Below are positions 1-7,939 of a stretch of 64,000 nucleotides of DNA, one piece after another (position 1 is the stretch's first letter; each line of letters opens with the position of its first letter). The DNA is from RUG13409 sp045546135. Lineage in GTDB: Bacteria; Bacillota; Clostridia; Peptostreptococcales; Anaerovoracaceae. The translations under genes and the position numbers were made by a program. The notes beneath the pieces are model-generated. The model had not been told where the DNA came from and ran no database searches. It saw only the letters and a program-made list of their open reading frames with translations. The stretch lies in the NCBI GenBank assembly GCA_045546135.1, contig JAZQCD010000030.1, positions 23,187 to 87,186 of the forward strand, written 5' to 3'.

Positions 1-1926
1 GGAGTCGTCAGATATTGGATAAGAAGAGGAATATCAGGTTGGAGACTCGACGTAGTAGATGAGCTTCCCGATGACTTTGTCAAGGAGATAAGGGCTGCAG
101 CAAAGAAAGAAAATAAAGATGCAGTCATCATAGGCGAAGTTTGGGAGGATGCTTCAAACAAGCACAGCCATGATGAAGACAGAGAATATTTCTTTGGACA
201 AGAACTTGACGGAGTCATGAATTATCCCTTTAGGGAACTGTTCTTAAACTTTGCCATGTTCAAGTGCTCTGCAAGGGATTCCATGAGGGTCTTTATGAGC
301 CTTCTTGAAAACTATCCTCCGGAGAATTTAAGAGCATCATTCAACCTCCTGGGCAGTCACGACAGAGAAAGAGCGCTAACTCTTCTTGGCGGCAAGGAAC
401 ACTCCTGGTATGCGCTTAGGAGACTTAAGTACGGACTTGCTCTTCAATATGCAGCGCCCGGAGTTCCTACCATATATTATGGAGACGAAGCTGAAATGTA
501 CGGAGGTCCTGATCCTGAAAACAGAGGAGCTTACCCTTGGGGAAGAGAAAATCAGGAACTCATAGATTGGTACAGGCTCCTGGGACAGATCTACAAGGAT
601 CATCCTGCCCTTGCAAAGGGAAAACTGACACCTATTGACTTTGGAGATGAGATATTTTCATTCCTTCTTGAAGGAGATGAAAAGATGCTGATCCTTCTTA
701 ACAGGAACGACAACAGCATCCCAATAGAGTATGACTTCGGCGGAAACTATGCTCTTGAACTTACGGCCTCGAGGGTACTTGATATTGAAAACGGAGTTCT
801 TAAAACTAAGATAGAAGGTCTTTCTGCAGCATATATACTGCTGATGGATGAAAAACCAAAGGCGCTTGATCTTCCGAGAGGATCCGGAGTCCTTGCTCAT
901 ATAACTTCGATCCCCGGAGGAAAGCTGGGACAGGGAGCAAAGGACTTCGTTGATTTCATAGTAAAGGCCGGTTTTGATTATTGGCAGATGCTTCCCGTAA
1001 ACCCTGTTGGCATGGGAGATTCTCCATATATGTCGCCCGATGTCTTTGGCATAGACGAAAACATCGGCACCTTTGAAGAATTAAAGGAACTAAAAATTTA
1101 TGCAAACAGCAAGGGTATAAAGCTCATAGGAGATATTCCCATATATGTATCTCCTGACGGAGAGGACGTAAAAAGAGATCCTAAGGCATTCCAGACAGGG
1201 CGTCATGCAGGATGTCCTCCCGACTATTTCTCGCCTGACGGACAGGACTGGGGGAATCCTCTTTATGACTGGGATCATATAAAAGCTACAGGCTTTAAGT
1301 GGTGGATAGACAGAGTAAAGAAAGCACTTGAATATTTCGACTATGTCAGGATAGACCATTTCAGAGGTTTTGCAGCCTACTATTCTATCCCAAACGATGG
1401 GACTCCAAAGAACGGATATTGGATGCCTGGACCCGGCATAGAGATGTTCAAAGCCATAAAGGATGCTTTGAGTCCTGATGGGAAGCCTCTTCCAATCATA
1501 GCAGAGGACCTTGGTTTCCTCGATGCCCAGGTCTACAACCTCATGAAGCTTACCGGATTCCCGGGGCTCAATGTATGGCAGACAGACAAAGATGTCATGG
1601 AAAAGCAAACTCCTTCGGAAAGAAGGCACAGAGTATATTATCCCGGCACTCATGACAGCGATACTCTGGTAGGCTGGTATATGGAGCAGGGAATGGAAAA
1701 AGAAGAAGCTCTTAAAGCTGCAGATGAGGCCATAGAAAAGCTCTACGCATCAGAAGCAGGCTGGGTCATAGTAACTCTTCAGGATATGCTTGGGCTTGAT
1801 TCATCTGCCAGGATGAACATACCGGGAACCGCTGAAGGTAACTGGCAGTGGAAGGTAGACCCTTCGGCACTTACCGATGAGCTTGCCGAGAAATACCATA
1901 GACTTGCAGAAAAGTATTGCAGGTGA
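1..1926 (+). CDS. GH13 alpha-glucanase fused to GH77 4-alpha-glucanotransferase (5' truncated by the window edge)
   Basis: The reading frame is open from base 1, so the gene starts upstream of the window and 641 residues are visible. Residues 1 to about 290 are the end of a GH13 amylase barrel: nucleophile Asp17 in GWRLDVVDELP, acid Glu46 in GEVWED, and the third acidic residue Asp121 in GSHDRE. From about residue 293 (LPRGSGVLAHITSIPGG) it becomes GH77, with all three catalytic signatures (VRIDHFRGF, AEDLG, THDSDT) and the ARMNIPGT end motif. Glycogen-debranching/glucanotransferase fusions are known in Firmicutes, so the likely role is cytoplasmic glycogen or maltodextrin breakdown. The GH77 half is only about 350 residues against the usual ~500. 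The helical insertion between SPYMSPDVF and YANSKGIKLIGDIP is nearly absent, and the deletion is in frame. Confidence 0.9.
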   Translation, partial: GVVRYWIRRGISGWRLDVVDELPDDFVKEIRAAAKKENKDAVIIGEVWEDASNKHSHDEDREYFFGQELDGVMNYPFRELFLNFAMFKCSARDSMRVFMSLLENYPPENLRASFNLLGSHDRERALTLLGGKEHSWYALRRLKYGLALQYAAPGVPTIYYGDEAEMYGGPDPENRGAYPWGRENQELIDWYRLLGQIYKDHPALAKGKLTPIDFGDEIFSFLLEGDEKMLILLNRNDNSIPIEYDFGGNYALELTASRVLDIENGVLKTKIEGLSAAYILLMDEKPKALDLPRGSGVLAHITSIPGGKLGQGAKDFVDFIVKAGFDYWQMLPVNPVGMGDSPYMSPDVFGIDENIGTFEELKELKIYANSKGIKLIGDIPIYVSPDGEDVKRDPKAFQTGRHAGCPPDYFSPDGQDWGNPLYDWDHIKATGFKWWIDRVKKALEYFDYVRIDHFRGFAAYYSIPNDGTPKNGYWMPGPGIEMFKAIKDALSPDGKPLPIIAEDLGFLDAQVYNLMKLTGFPGLNVWQTDKDVMEKQTPSERRHRVYYPGTHDSDTLVGWYMEQGMEKEEALKAADEAIEKLYASEAGWVIVTLQDMLGLDSSARMNIPGTAEGNWQWKVDPSALTDELAEKYHRLAEKYCR

Positions 1927-1962
1927 TATTGTTAATATATCGATCAGTGTTGTGTTAAAGAG

Positions 1963-2125
1963 GATCCTGTCGTCACCCCTGACAAACGATCTGAAGGGGT
2001 AGAAGAGACTTTTTGCTAAAGATCGTCCGCGATGCGGGCGTTAGCCCGGGCGAGCGGAAACGATCTTCAAAAAGGCTCGGCGTTAAGCCCCGTAAGTTGT
2101 TTGGAACGGGGTAGACGGCAGGATC
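1963..2125 (+). ncRNA. Candidate branched structured RNA or leader upstream of the radical SAM gene
   Basis: No gene fits this GC-rich spacer, but it folds well by eye. A closing helix pairs 1963-1974 with 2114-2125. Inside it are a hairpin 1975-1980/1995-2000, a long arm of roughly 2005-2030 with 2054-2077 (the strand containing TTTTTG and AGATCGT against ACGATCTT and CAAAAAG) capped by a CGGGC-GTTA-GCCCG hairpin, and a hairpin 2089-2094/2106-2111. The CCCC near 1976 could instead pair with GGGG at 2108, so alternative folds exist. The 3' edge lies 29 nt before the radical SAM start codon, so it may be a cis-regulatory leader. I do not recognise an Rfam class. No clear promoter is visible and a non-coding repeat is an alternative. 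Confidence 0.45.
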
Positions 2126-2154
2126 ATAAAATAAGCATTTGAATAGGAGTAAAC

Positions 2155-3552
2155 ATGGGAGACAAAAGGATCAGAAATTACATGAAGGAGAACTTTACCG
2201 AAGTACTCCATACGACCTTGAATCCTGAAGGCCCGGGAGCAGTCAGGATCCACCTCATTCCTCCAAAGGAGGAAGAAGGGCAGCTTCAGCCAAGCGTTGC
2301 CATAATCAACGGACAGGATATAATCCCTGTAAACGTAGCATGGGCAGTCACATTGGCTGAGTTCATAAAACAGGTCAACAGATATGACGGTAGAGCGGTA
2401 TCGGACAGTGATGTAGATAATGTCCTTGATGAGACATGCAAGGGAGTAAGGAAGGTATATCCTCTTCTTAGCAAAAAGCACATCAAGGGAGATGTCTACC
2501 TTATGATGAAGAGCTTTACACAAATAGCAAGAGGCGAAGCTCCCGATCAGGAGATCGGATATATGAACCTTGGAGATTATGCTCCTCATATGAGAGCTCC
2601 TCACAGGATGGATATCATGGTCAGCGCCATGACAAAGGACGGCATATGGCATTGCAACCAAAAGTGTATCCACTGCTATGCGGCAGGTCAGGTACATGCC
2701 GAAGAAACAGAACTTTCAACAGAGGAATGGAAGACCATCTTAGACAAGATCAGAGAAGCAGGTGTTCCGCAGGTCACCTTTACAGGCGGTGAACCTACTA
2801 TGAGAGATGACCTCTTTGAACTTATCAAGCATGCCAGATGGTTCATATCGAGACTCAATACAAACGGAGCAAAGCTCACCAAAGAGTACTGCAGAGGCCT
2901 TAAAGAAGCAGAACTCGACAGCCTGCAGATAACCTTCTATTCAAGCGACAGAGATATCCACAATACTTTAGTCGGAGCTCCGCAATACGCAAACACTGTG
3001 GACGGTATAAAGAATGCTATTGAAGCAGGTCTTTCTGTTAGCATTAATACTCCTCTTTGCACTCTGAATAAAGACTATGTAAAGACATTGGAATTCTTAA
3101 GGGATCTGGGCGTCATTTATGTTACATGTTCAGGCCTCATTACGACGGGCAATGCACTTACAGAAAAATCGGAAGATCTCCAGTTGAGCACCGATGAGAT
3201 AAAGGCAGTCCTAAAGGATGCAGTAGATTTTTGCTATGCAAACGGAATGGAGATAAACTTCACCTCTCCCGGATGGATAGAGCAAAGTTTCTTCGAAGAA
3301 CTTGGGATCACTTCTCCTACATGCGGAGCCTGCCTTTCCAATATGGCAATAACTCCCGGAGGAAAGGTAGTTCCGTGCCAAAGCTGGCTCTCAGGAGATG
3401 TTCTTGGAGATATGCTCCATGATGATTGGAGCAGCATCTGGGAGTCAGAAGTTTGCAAAAAACACAGAGATTACTCAGCAAAGATGGAGGGTCTTTGCCC
3501 CTTAAGACACTATGCAGATAAAGAGGAAGGAGGAAAAAAAGATGAAGAATAG
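2155..3552 (+). CDS. Radical SAM/SPASM protein, possible maturase of the adjacent CA-repeat protein
   Basis: A 465-residue radical SAM enzyme. Cys167, Cys171 and Cys174 form the CNQKCIHC 4Fe-4S/SAM motif, followed by TFTGGEPT (about 208-215), the SAM-contacting GGE motif. The C-terminal 75 residues carry a SPASM/Twitch-like cysteine pattern (CGAC, VVPC, EVC, GLC) for auxiliary clusters, as in peptide-modifying enzymes. The first ~150 residues contain a small segment around 45-110 that vaguely resembles a PqqD-type recognition element; that is a guess. The start is supported by TAGGAG seven bases upstream. The stop overlaps the start of the next gene by 11 nt, implying translational coupling with the Cys-Ala repeat protein, which is therefore the natural candidate substrate. 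Heme-synthesis AhbD-like enzymes share the SPASM fold, but there is no heme context here. Confidence 0.85.
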   Translation: MGDKRIRNYMKENFTEVLHTTLNPEGPGAVRIHLIPPKEEEGQLQPSVAIINGQDIIPVNVAWAVTLAEFIKQVNRYDGRAVSDSDVDNVLDETCKGVRKVYPLLSKKHIKGDVYLMMKSFTQIARGEAPDQEIGYMNLGDYAPHMRAPHRMDIMVSAMTKDGIWHCNQKCIHCYAAGQVHAEETELSTEEWKTILDKIREAGVPQVTFTGGEPTMRDDLFELIKHARWFISRLNTNGAKLTKEYCRGLKEAELDSLQITFYSSDRDIHNTLVGAPQYANTVDGIKNAIEAGLSVSINTPLCTLNKDYVKTLEFLRDLGVIYVTCSGLITTGNALTEKSEDLQLSTDEIKAVLKDAVDFCYANGMEINFTSPGWIEQSFFEELGITSPTCGACLSNMAITPGGKVVPCQSWLSGDVLGDMLHDDWSSIWESEVCKKHRDYSAKMEGLCPLRHYADKEEGGKKDEE

Positions 3553-4822
3553 TATCAAAAAGATATGCGCTTTTCTTGCATGCTTTGTCCTTGTATTTGC
3601 CTTTGCCGCAGTTCCTTCCTTTGCATCCGATCCTTTAGACGAGATCGTCAACTACATGATCGTTGCAGATGTAAACGAGGATGGTACTGTTAATCTTGGG
3701 TATCACATCGACTGGAAGGTCCTTGACTCTGATTCCTACGGACCTCTTGAAGATGTAAAGATAGGTATACCCAACGATATGTGGGTAGACTATTACGGTG
3801 TTTCAGATACTATAGAGAGCATTTATGCAGAAAAAGATTATGGACAGTCCATAATCCACATCTACTTAGACAGACCCTACTACGAAGGAGAGACAGTAAG
3901 CTTTGAATTCGTAGTCGTTCAGGACTACCTCTACGAAATGAACGCCTATGAGGATGGCTATACTCTTTACTACTTTGTCCCCGGATGGTTCGACGAGATA
4001 GATATAGACAACCTTCTCATCGCTTGGAACGCAGACAAGCTCTCCAGCTGGTCATCAGGTGCTGTAAATATAGACGGATACTATGTATGGCAGACAAGTC
4101 TTAAGGCAGGAGAAAGATTCGAACTGAAAGTCAGTTATCCAAACGATGCCTTTATGTTTGATGAGACCAAGTCATACAACAACGTAGACGGTGGAGGCAG
4201 CTACAGCGGCGGCGAGGACTGGGGCGCAGTTTTCGGCGGATTCATGGTGCTCATCCTGTTCTTTGTCCTTCCGTTCTGGTTTATCGTAAGGACTATAAAG
4301 GGTGCATTCTCAAGAGGATCCGGCTTTGCTTCCGGTGATACTACAACTAAGGTCACCAGGACAAAGATAGAATACTATCCTAACTGCCCCGGATGCGGCG
4401 CAGTTAGAAAAGAAGGACAAACTACCTGCGAATACTGCGGCAGGAGCCTCATAAAGAGCGAAGAGATACTCAAAGAAGAGGAAGTAAAGGGCGAGGACAA
4501 GGCCGCTCTTAAATACAAAAAGAACGGCGAATACAATTACGGTTCAGACCCCAATGTTTTTGTAAGGGTCAATGTTGTCCATGTACCTGTAACGCCTAGC
4601 AGGTCTTCAAGTTCAAGCCACAGGTCTTCAAGTTCCGGCAGGTCCGGAAGATCAGGCGGCGGCAGCAGCTGTGCTCATTCAAGCTGTGCATGTGCCTGCG
4701 CATCCTGTGCATGTGCTTGCGCATGCGCGTGCGCCGGCGGCGGCAGAGCAGGCTGCACTACAAAGGACTTCTACAATACCAAACTGAAACTAAAGCAGCT
4801 CGAAATGAAGACAAAGAAATAG
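3542..4822 (+). CDS. Secreted membrane protein with zinc ribbon and C-terminal Cys-Ala repeat (DUF2207-like)
   Basis: The start at 3542 has AAGGAGG eight bases upstream and gives a clean signal peptide (about residues 1-28, ending PSFAS), so I prefer it to the upstream ATG at 3512. Residues 30-220 are a beta-rich extracytoplasmic domain resembling DUF2207. A transmembrane helix follows near 230-255, then a zinc ribbon (CPGC...CEYC), then a Ser/Arg/Gly-rich stretch. The tail holds nine cysteines, mostly as alternating Cys-Ala (CACAC-AS-CACACACACA), followed by GGGRAGC and a basic helix. Similar GGGRAGC tails occur, to my recollection, on other Firmicutes membrane proteins. The overlap with a radical SAM gene suggests the Cys-Ala repeat is modified, or is a metal-binding tail. 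Function is not known. Confidence 0.85.
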   Translation: MKNSIKKICAFLACFVLVFAFAAVPSFASDPLDEIVNYMIVADVNEDGTVNLGYHIDWKVLDSDSYGPLEDVKIGIPNDMWVDYYGVSDTIESIYAEKDYGQSIIHIYLDRPYYEGETVSFEFVVVQDYLYEMNAYEDGYTLYYFVPGWFDEIDIDNLLIAWNADKLSSWSSGAVNIDGYYVWQTSLKAGERFELKVSYPNDAFMFDETKSYNNVDGGGSYSGGEDWGAVFGGFMVLILFFVLPFWFIVRTIKGAFSRGSGFASGDTTTKVTRTKIEYYPNCPGCGAVRKEGQTTCEYCGRSLIKSEEILKEEEVKGEDKAALKYKKNGEYNYGSDPNVFVRVNVVHVPVTPSRSSSSSHRSSSSGRSGRSGGGSSCAHSSCACACASCACACACACAGGGRAGCTTKDFYNTKLKLKQLEMKTKK

Positions 4823-4835
4823 GTCTAAAAAAAAT

Positions 4836-4866
4836 GCTCCCGGCATAGCCGGGAGCTTTCTTCTTA
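4836..4866 (+). terminator. Rho-independent terminator after the CA-repeat gene
   Basis: Perfect 9-bp stem GCTCCCGGC/GCCGGGAGC with a 3-nt loop, followed by TTTCTTCTT. It closes the radical SAM/CA-repeat unit. Confidence 0.9.
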
Positions 4867-4891
4867 TGTTAGTGAGTGAAAAGGATGATCA

Positions 4892-5066
4892 TTAATTGCT
4901 CGTATCATGGTACAAAGCATCTATATATTTGAATAATTCTTCTCCGTTTTTATATTTAAATGAGATCTGCAGTCCGCTGTATCAGTACAATAGCAAGGAT
5001 CGTTATCAGTAACTGCCTTATTATCCTTTTGAATTTGAATTTTTCATATCTGTCATTCTCTTTCAC
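4892..5066 (-). pseudogene. Small membrane micro-gene interrupted by a one-base frameshift
   Basis: On the minus strand a GTG at 5066-5064, preceded by GGAGAG, opens a frame with a charged N-terminus (KENDRYEKFKFKR) and a hydrophobic helix (LLITILAIVLIQ). It stops after 36 codons at 4956. Skipping one base near the end of the helix would join it to a second, equally protein-like frame (about SGLQISFKYKNGEELFK to HDTSN) ending at 4892, for a product near 58 residues. This could be a decayed gene, a sequencing indel or a recoding site. I do not recognise the family. The rest of the 4867-5200 spacer shows nothing else. Confidence 0.35.
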
Positions 5067-5179
5067 GTTGGTCACTCTCCTTTCCATTCCTCATTCATTG
5101 TACTATAACCATGTGATATTGTATATATGTAAAGAATCTGCAAGTGTGGAGGAAGGAAATTCTTAAGGATCAGACGAGA

Positions 5180-5208
5180 GTGATTAATACATTGATATTT
5201 GGTATAAT
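5180..5208 (+). promoter_or_regulatory. Promoter for the candidate RNA
   Basis: A perfect -10 TATAAT at 5203-5208 with a weak -35 (GTGATT) near 5180. Transcription would start near 5214-5216, exactly at the closing helix of the RNA candidate. Confidence 0.55.
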
Positions 5209-5213
5209 ATATA

Positions 5214-5382
5214 TGCACTCTCGGGTCTGAGGTGGAAGATCCAAGCCAGCTATGGGCAAAGGGATCCACGTAAGCGGTGAAGAAGAAGTAACCGTGAGCA
5301 TGGCATAGTTTAGAAGTAAGTCCTCGGGAAGATCCCGGTAAAGGCAAGTGTGGGGGCAAAGACCTGGTCAGCTGGGAGTGCA
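5214..5382 (+). ncRNA. Candidate structured non-coding RNA, class unknown
   Basis: A purine-rich stretch without a credible reading frame, directly after a TATAAT box. TGCACTC (5214-5220) pairs with GAGTGCA (5376-5382), and the helix continues with CTGA/TCAG and GGT/ACC. Inside are hairpins GATCC/GGATC (5238-5266), CGGT/ACCG (5275-5294) and CGGG/CCCG (5325-5336). A length near 170 nt and the location in its own spacer would suit 6S RNA, but the branched fold and lack of a recognisable 6S bubble make that uncertain. SRP RNA, RNase P and tmRNA signatures are absent. It could also be a leader of the acyltransferase gene that starts about 70 nt later. Confidence 0.45.
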
Positions 5383-5454
5383 ACAATATCAGAATAATAG
5401 TCGGTTGATGTGTTGAGATCCATATTTTGAGATAGTATTGAGCGCGGTAAAGAA

Positions 5455-6705
5455 ATGAAGATCAAAACGAAAAAAGCAAATTATGAAGAAGTCATGGCAT
5501 TGCAAAGGCCGGAGCATAAAAGACCATATAAACCAAGCAAGATCCTTGCGGCAGCCATGAGGATAGCAACTTCTGGGGATCTTAAAAAGGTAGGCTTCAC
5601 ATATACAAAAAAGAATATGGAAAGAGCAGGTGACGGCCCCTGGCTCATACTTATGAATCATTCAAGCTTTACGGATCTTGAGATAGTATCAAAGATCATG
5701 TACCCAAAGACTTACAGCATAGTATGTACATCTGACGGCTTCGTTGGAAAAGAGGAGCTCATGAGAAGGCTTGGCTGTATACCTACTCAAAAGTTTGTGA
5801 CTGACGTATCGCTTATTGCCGATATATCCTATGCACTAAAGACAAACAAGACCAGCGTGCTCATGTATCCGGAAGCCAGCTATTCCTTTGACGGTACTGC
5901 TACACCTCTTCCCAGGCATATGGGAGTATTTCTTAAGAGGATGAAAGTACCTGTAGTCATGATCACGACTTACGGCTCCTTTGCAAGGGATCCACTTTAC
6001 AACAATCTTCAAAAAAGAGATGTCAAAGTTTCCGCTGTCATGGAATGCCTTATGACCCCTGAGGAGATCAAGACCATGTCTTTGGATGAGATAGATGCAA
6101 AACTTGACGAAGCATTCTCCTTTGATTATTTCAAATGGCAGGAAGAAAACCATATAGTCATAGATGAACCCTATAGAGCAGACAGTTTGAACCGTATCCT
6201 TTACAAATGTGCCTGCTGCGGCAAGGAAGGACAGATGGAAGGAAAGGGTACTGTTCTTAAGTGCAAGGCCTGCGGCAAAGAATACGAGATGGATGAACTC
6301 GGAAGACTTAAAGCAAAGGATGGCGAAACGGAATTCTCGCATATCCCTGACTGGTATGCATGGGAAAGAAAGTGCGTAGCCGAAGATATTGAGAACGGAT
6401 CCTATTCTCTTGATACCGATGTAGAGATAGGACTTATGGTAGATTTCAAGGCCATATATATGGTAGGTGAGGGAAAACTTCATCACGATGCAAAGGGCTT
6501 CGTCCTTGACGGGTGTGATGGAAAACTCCACTATGAGCAAGGCCCTAAGACTTGCTACAGCTGCTATTCCGACTACTATTGGTATGAGCTTGGAGATATT
6601 ATATGTATCGGAAACAAGGACTGTCTGTACTATTGTTTCCCCAAAAAGGAAGATGTGGTAGCGAAGACGAGAATAGCAGTGGAGGAGATATACAAAAGGT
6701 CTTAG
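5455..6705 (+). CDS. PlsC-like acyltransferase with zinc-ribbon domain
   Basis: 416 residues. The N-terminal half is a phospholipid/glycerol acyltransferase fold: His69 and Asp74 form the HxxxxD catalytic motif (NHSSFTD), and PEAS near residue 139 replaces the usual PEG substrate motif. Around residues 250-277 two CxxC pairs (CACCGKEG and CKACGKEY) form a zinc ribbon, followed by a C-terminal domain of unknown role. The natural guess is 1-acyl-glycerol-3-phosphate acyltransferase in membrane lipid synthesis, but the extra domain suggests a specialised acyl acceptor. It stands alone between the RNA candidate and a terminator. The ribosome binding site is weak (GGTAAAG). Confidence 0.8.
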   Translation: MKIKTKKANYEEVMALQRPEHKRPYKPSKILAAAMRIATSGDLKKVGFTYTKKNMERAGDGPWLILMNHSSFTDLEIVSKIMYPKTYSIVCTSDGFVGKEELMRRLGCIPTQKFVTDVSLIADISYALKTNKTSVLMYPEASYSFDGTATPLPRHMGVFLKRMKVPVVMITTYGSFARDPLYNNLQKRDVKVSAVMECLMTPEEIKTMSLDEIDAKLDEAFSFDYFKWQEENHIVIDEPYRADSLNRILYKCACCGKEGQMEGKGTVLKCKACGKEYEMDELGRLKAKDGETEFSHIPDWYAWERKCVAEDIENGSYSLDTDVEIGLMVDFKAIYMVGEGKLHHDAKGFVLDGCDGKLHYEQGPKTCYSCYSDYYWYELGDIICIGNKDCLYYCFPKKEDVVAKTRIAVEEIYKRS

Positions 6706-6751
6706 GATGCAGTAACGCGAGTTTAAGCATCCATACAGTAATATACAAAGT

Positions 6752-6780
6752 AAAGCCCTGGGGATCCCTGGGGCTTTTAA
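6752..6780 (+). terminator. Terminator after the acyltransferase
   Basis: Near-perfect palindrome AAAGCCCTGGGG/CCCTGGGGCTTT running into TTTT. Confidence 0.85.
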
Positions 6781-6808
6781 AATGCATAAAATCTAAAATA
6801 TGCACTAA

Positions 6809-6902
6809 TATACGCATAAAACTTAAAAATATTTAAAATAATTCAAAATATTATGAATATTCCTCTTGACATATTCAAAATAAAGAGTAATATATGCGTA
6901 TA
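6809..6902 (+). promoter_or_regulatory. Promoter of the amino-acid ABC transporter with flanking inverted repeat
   Basis: A consensus -35 TTGACA (6866-6871), 16-bp spacer and -10 TAATAT (6888-6893). The 10-mer TATACGCATA at 6809-6818 is repeated exactly inverted at 6893-6902, just downstream of the -10. This pair of distant half-sites suggests a looping repressor, but the regulator is unknown. The region is very AT-rich. Confidence 0.55.
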
Positions 6903-6951
6903 TTTTTTAAGAGATCAGTATAAATATACAAAATATTAAGGAGAAAATGAA

Positions 6952-7836
6952 ATGAAGAAGTTCTTATGTTTAATGCTCGCCATGATAATGGCATTCAGCT
7001 TCGCCGCTTGCGGCAAATCAGGCGCCAATGGTACAGACCTTGGATTTGAAACTGTGTCTGCAGGAAAATTCACAGTTGCTCTTTCCCCGGACTTCGCGCC
7101 AATGGAATTCGTAGATCTTTCTAAGAGCGGTCAGGATCAGTATGTAGGATTCGATGTATCCCTTGCAAAATTCATCGCAAGTGAGTTCGGTCTTGAACTT
7201 GTGATCAAGCCAATGGACTTTGGCACATGCCAGGCAGCAGTCCAGTCAAAGACCGTTGACTGCTCCATATCCGGATTCTCAGTAACAGACGACAGAAAAG
7301 AGAACTTCAGCCTTTCAGATTTCTATTATGCAGGTGATAACGAGACCCAGCAGTCCATCATAGTTACAAAGGCCAACGAAGGAAAATATACTACAGCAGA
7401 AAGCTTTGCAGGAATGACCATAGGTGCTCAGGCTGCATCTCTTCAGTACAATCTTTGCGAAGCGCAGCTTCCAAAGGATATAACCATCAAACAGTACACT
7501 GACATCGGAACTGCAGTCATAGCTCTTACTGAAGGAAAGATCGATGCACTTGCAGTAGCTCACGGAAACGGCGAAGCCATCATGGCAAACAACGACGGCA
7601 TAGCATTCTCTGGATTCGATTTTGAAGTAACAGACGAAGAGAGCAATAACGTCATCCTCATCAACAAGGAAAATACAGCGCTTACAGATGCCATCAACAA
7701 AGTCCTTGCAAAGGCTCTTGATGAAGGTCTCTACCCAACATGGTACACAGCAGCAAAAGTCCTTGCAGGTACAGATACAGCTCACGATGTTGTCTATGAC
7801 GAAAATGGAAATGTAAAAGAGGTCCTGGAAAAATAG
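6952..7836 (+). CDS. Amino-acid ABC transporter substrate-binding lipoprotein
   Basis: 294 residues with a lipoprotein signal peptide: a hydrophobic segment ending in the lipobox FAAC, with Cys20 as the lipidated residue. The mature part is a periplasmic-binding-protein fold of the polar amino-acid family (SBP_bac_3), with typical elements such as FTVALSPDFAPMEF, GFDVSLAKFIA and MTIGAQAASLQYN. It would be anchored outside the membrane and deliver an amino acid to the permease encoded next. The exact ligand cannot be read from the sequence. AAGGAG precedes the start codon. A hairpin separates it from the permease, fitting the usual higher expression of binding proteins. Confidence 0.9.
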   Translation: MKKFLCLMLAMIMAFSFAACGKSGANGTDLGFETVSAGKFTVALSPDFAPMEFVDLSKSGQDQYVGFDVSLAKFIASEFGLELVIKPMDFGTCQAAVQSKTVDCSISGFSVTDDRKENFSLSDFYYAGDNETQQSIIVTKANEGKYTTAESFAGMTIGAQAASLQYNLCEAQLPKDITIKQYTDIGTAVIALTEGKIDALAVAHGNGEAIMANNDGIAFSGFDFEVTDEESNNVILINKENTALTDAINKVLAKALDEGLYPTWYTAAKVLAGTDTAHDVVYDENGNVKEVLEK

Positions 7837-7886
7837 CCGGATGGCAAGATCTAAATATTTTAGGAATATCTATTGAGTAAAGTTAA

Positions 7887-7912
7887 GCAGGCTCCTATGC
7901 ATGGGAGCCTGC
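7887..7912 (+). other. Intergenic hairpin between binding protein and permease
   Basis: Perfect 9-bp stem GCAGGCTCC/GGAGCCTGC without a following T-run. It probably stabilises the upstream mRNA segment or partly reduces downstream transcription. Confidence 0.65.
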
Positions 7913-7939
7913 AAACGTGTTTAAAAAGGAGAGAGTCTC

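Noticed and set aside
4960..5166. Plus-strand 68-residue frame
   Set aside because: No ribosome binding site and antisense to the small minus-strand gene.
5214..5382. SRP RNA, tmRNA or RNase P
   Set aside because: Their conserved cores (for instance GTCAGGTCCGGAAGG for SRP) are not present.
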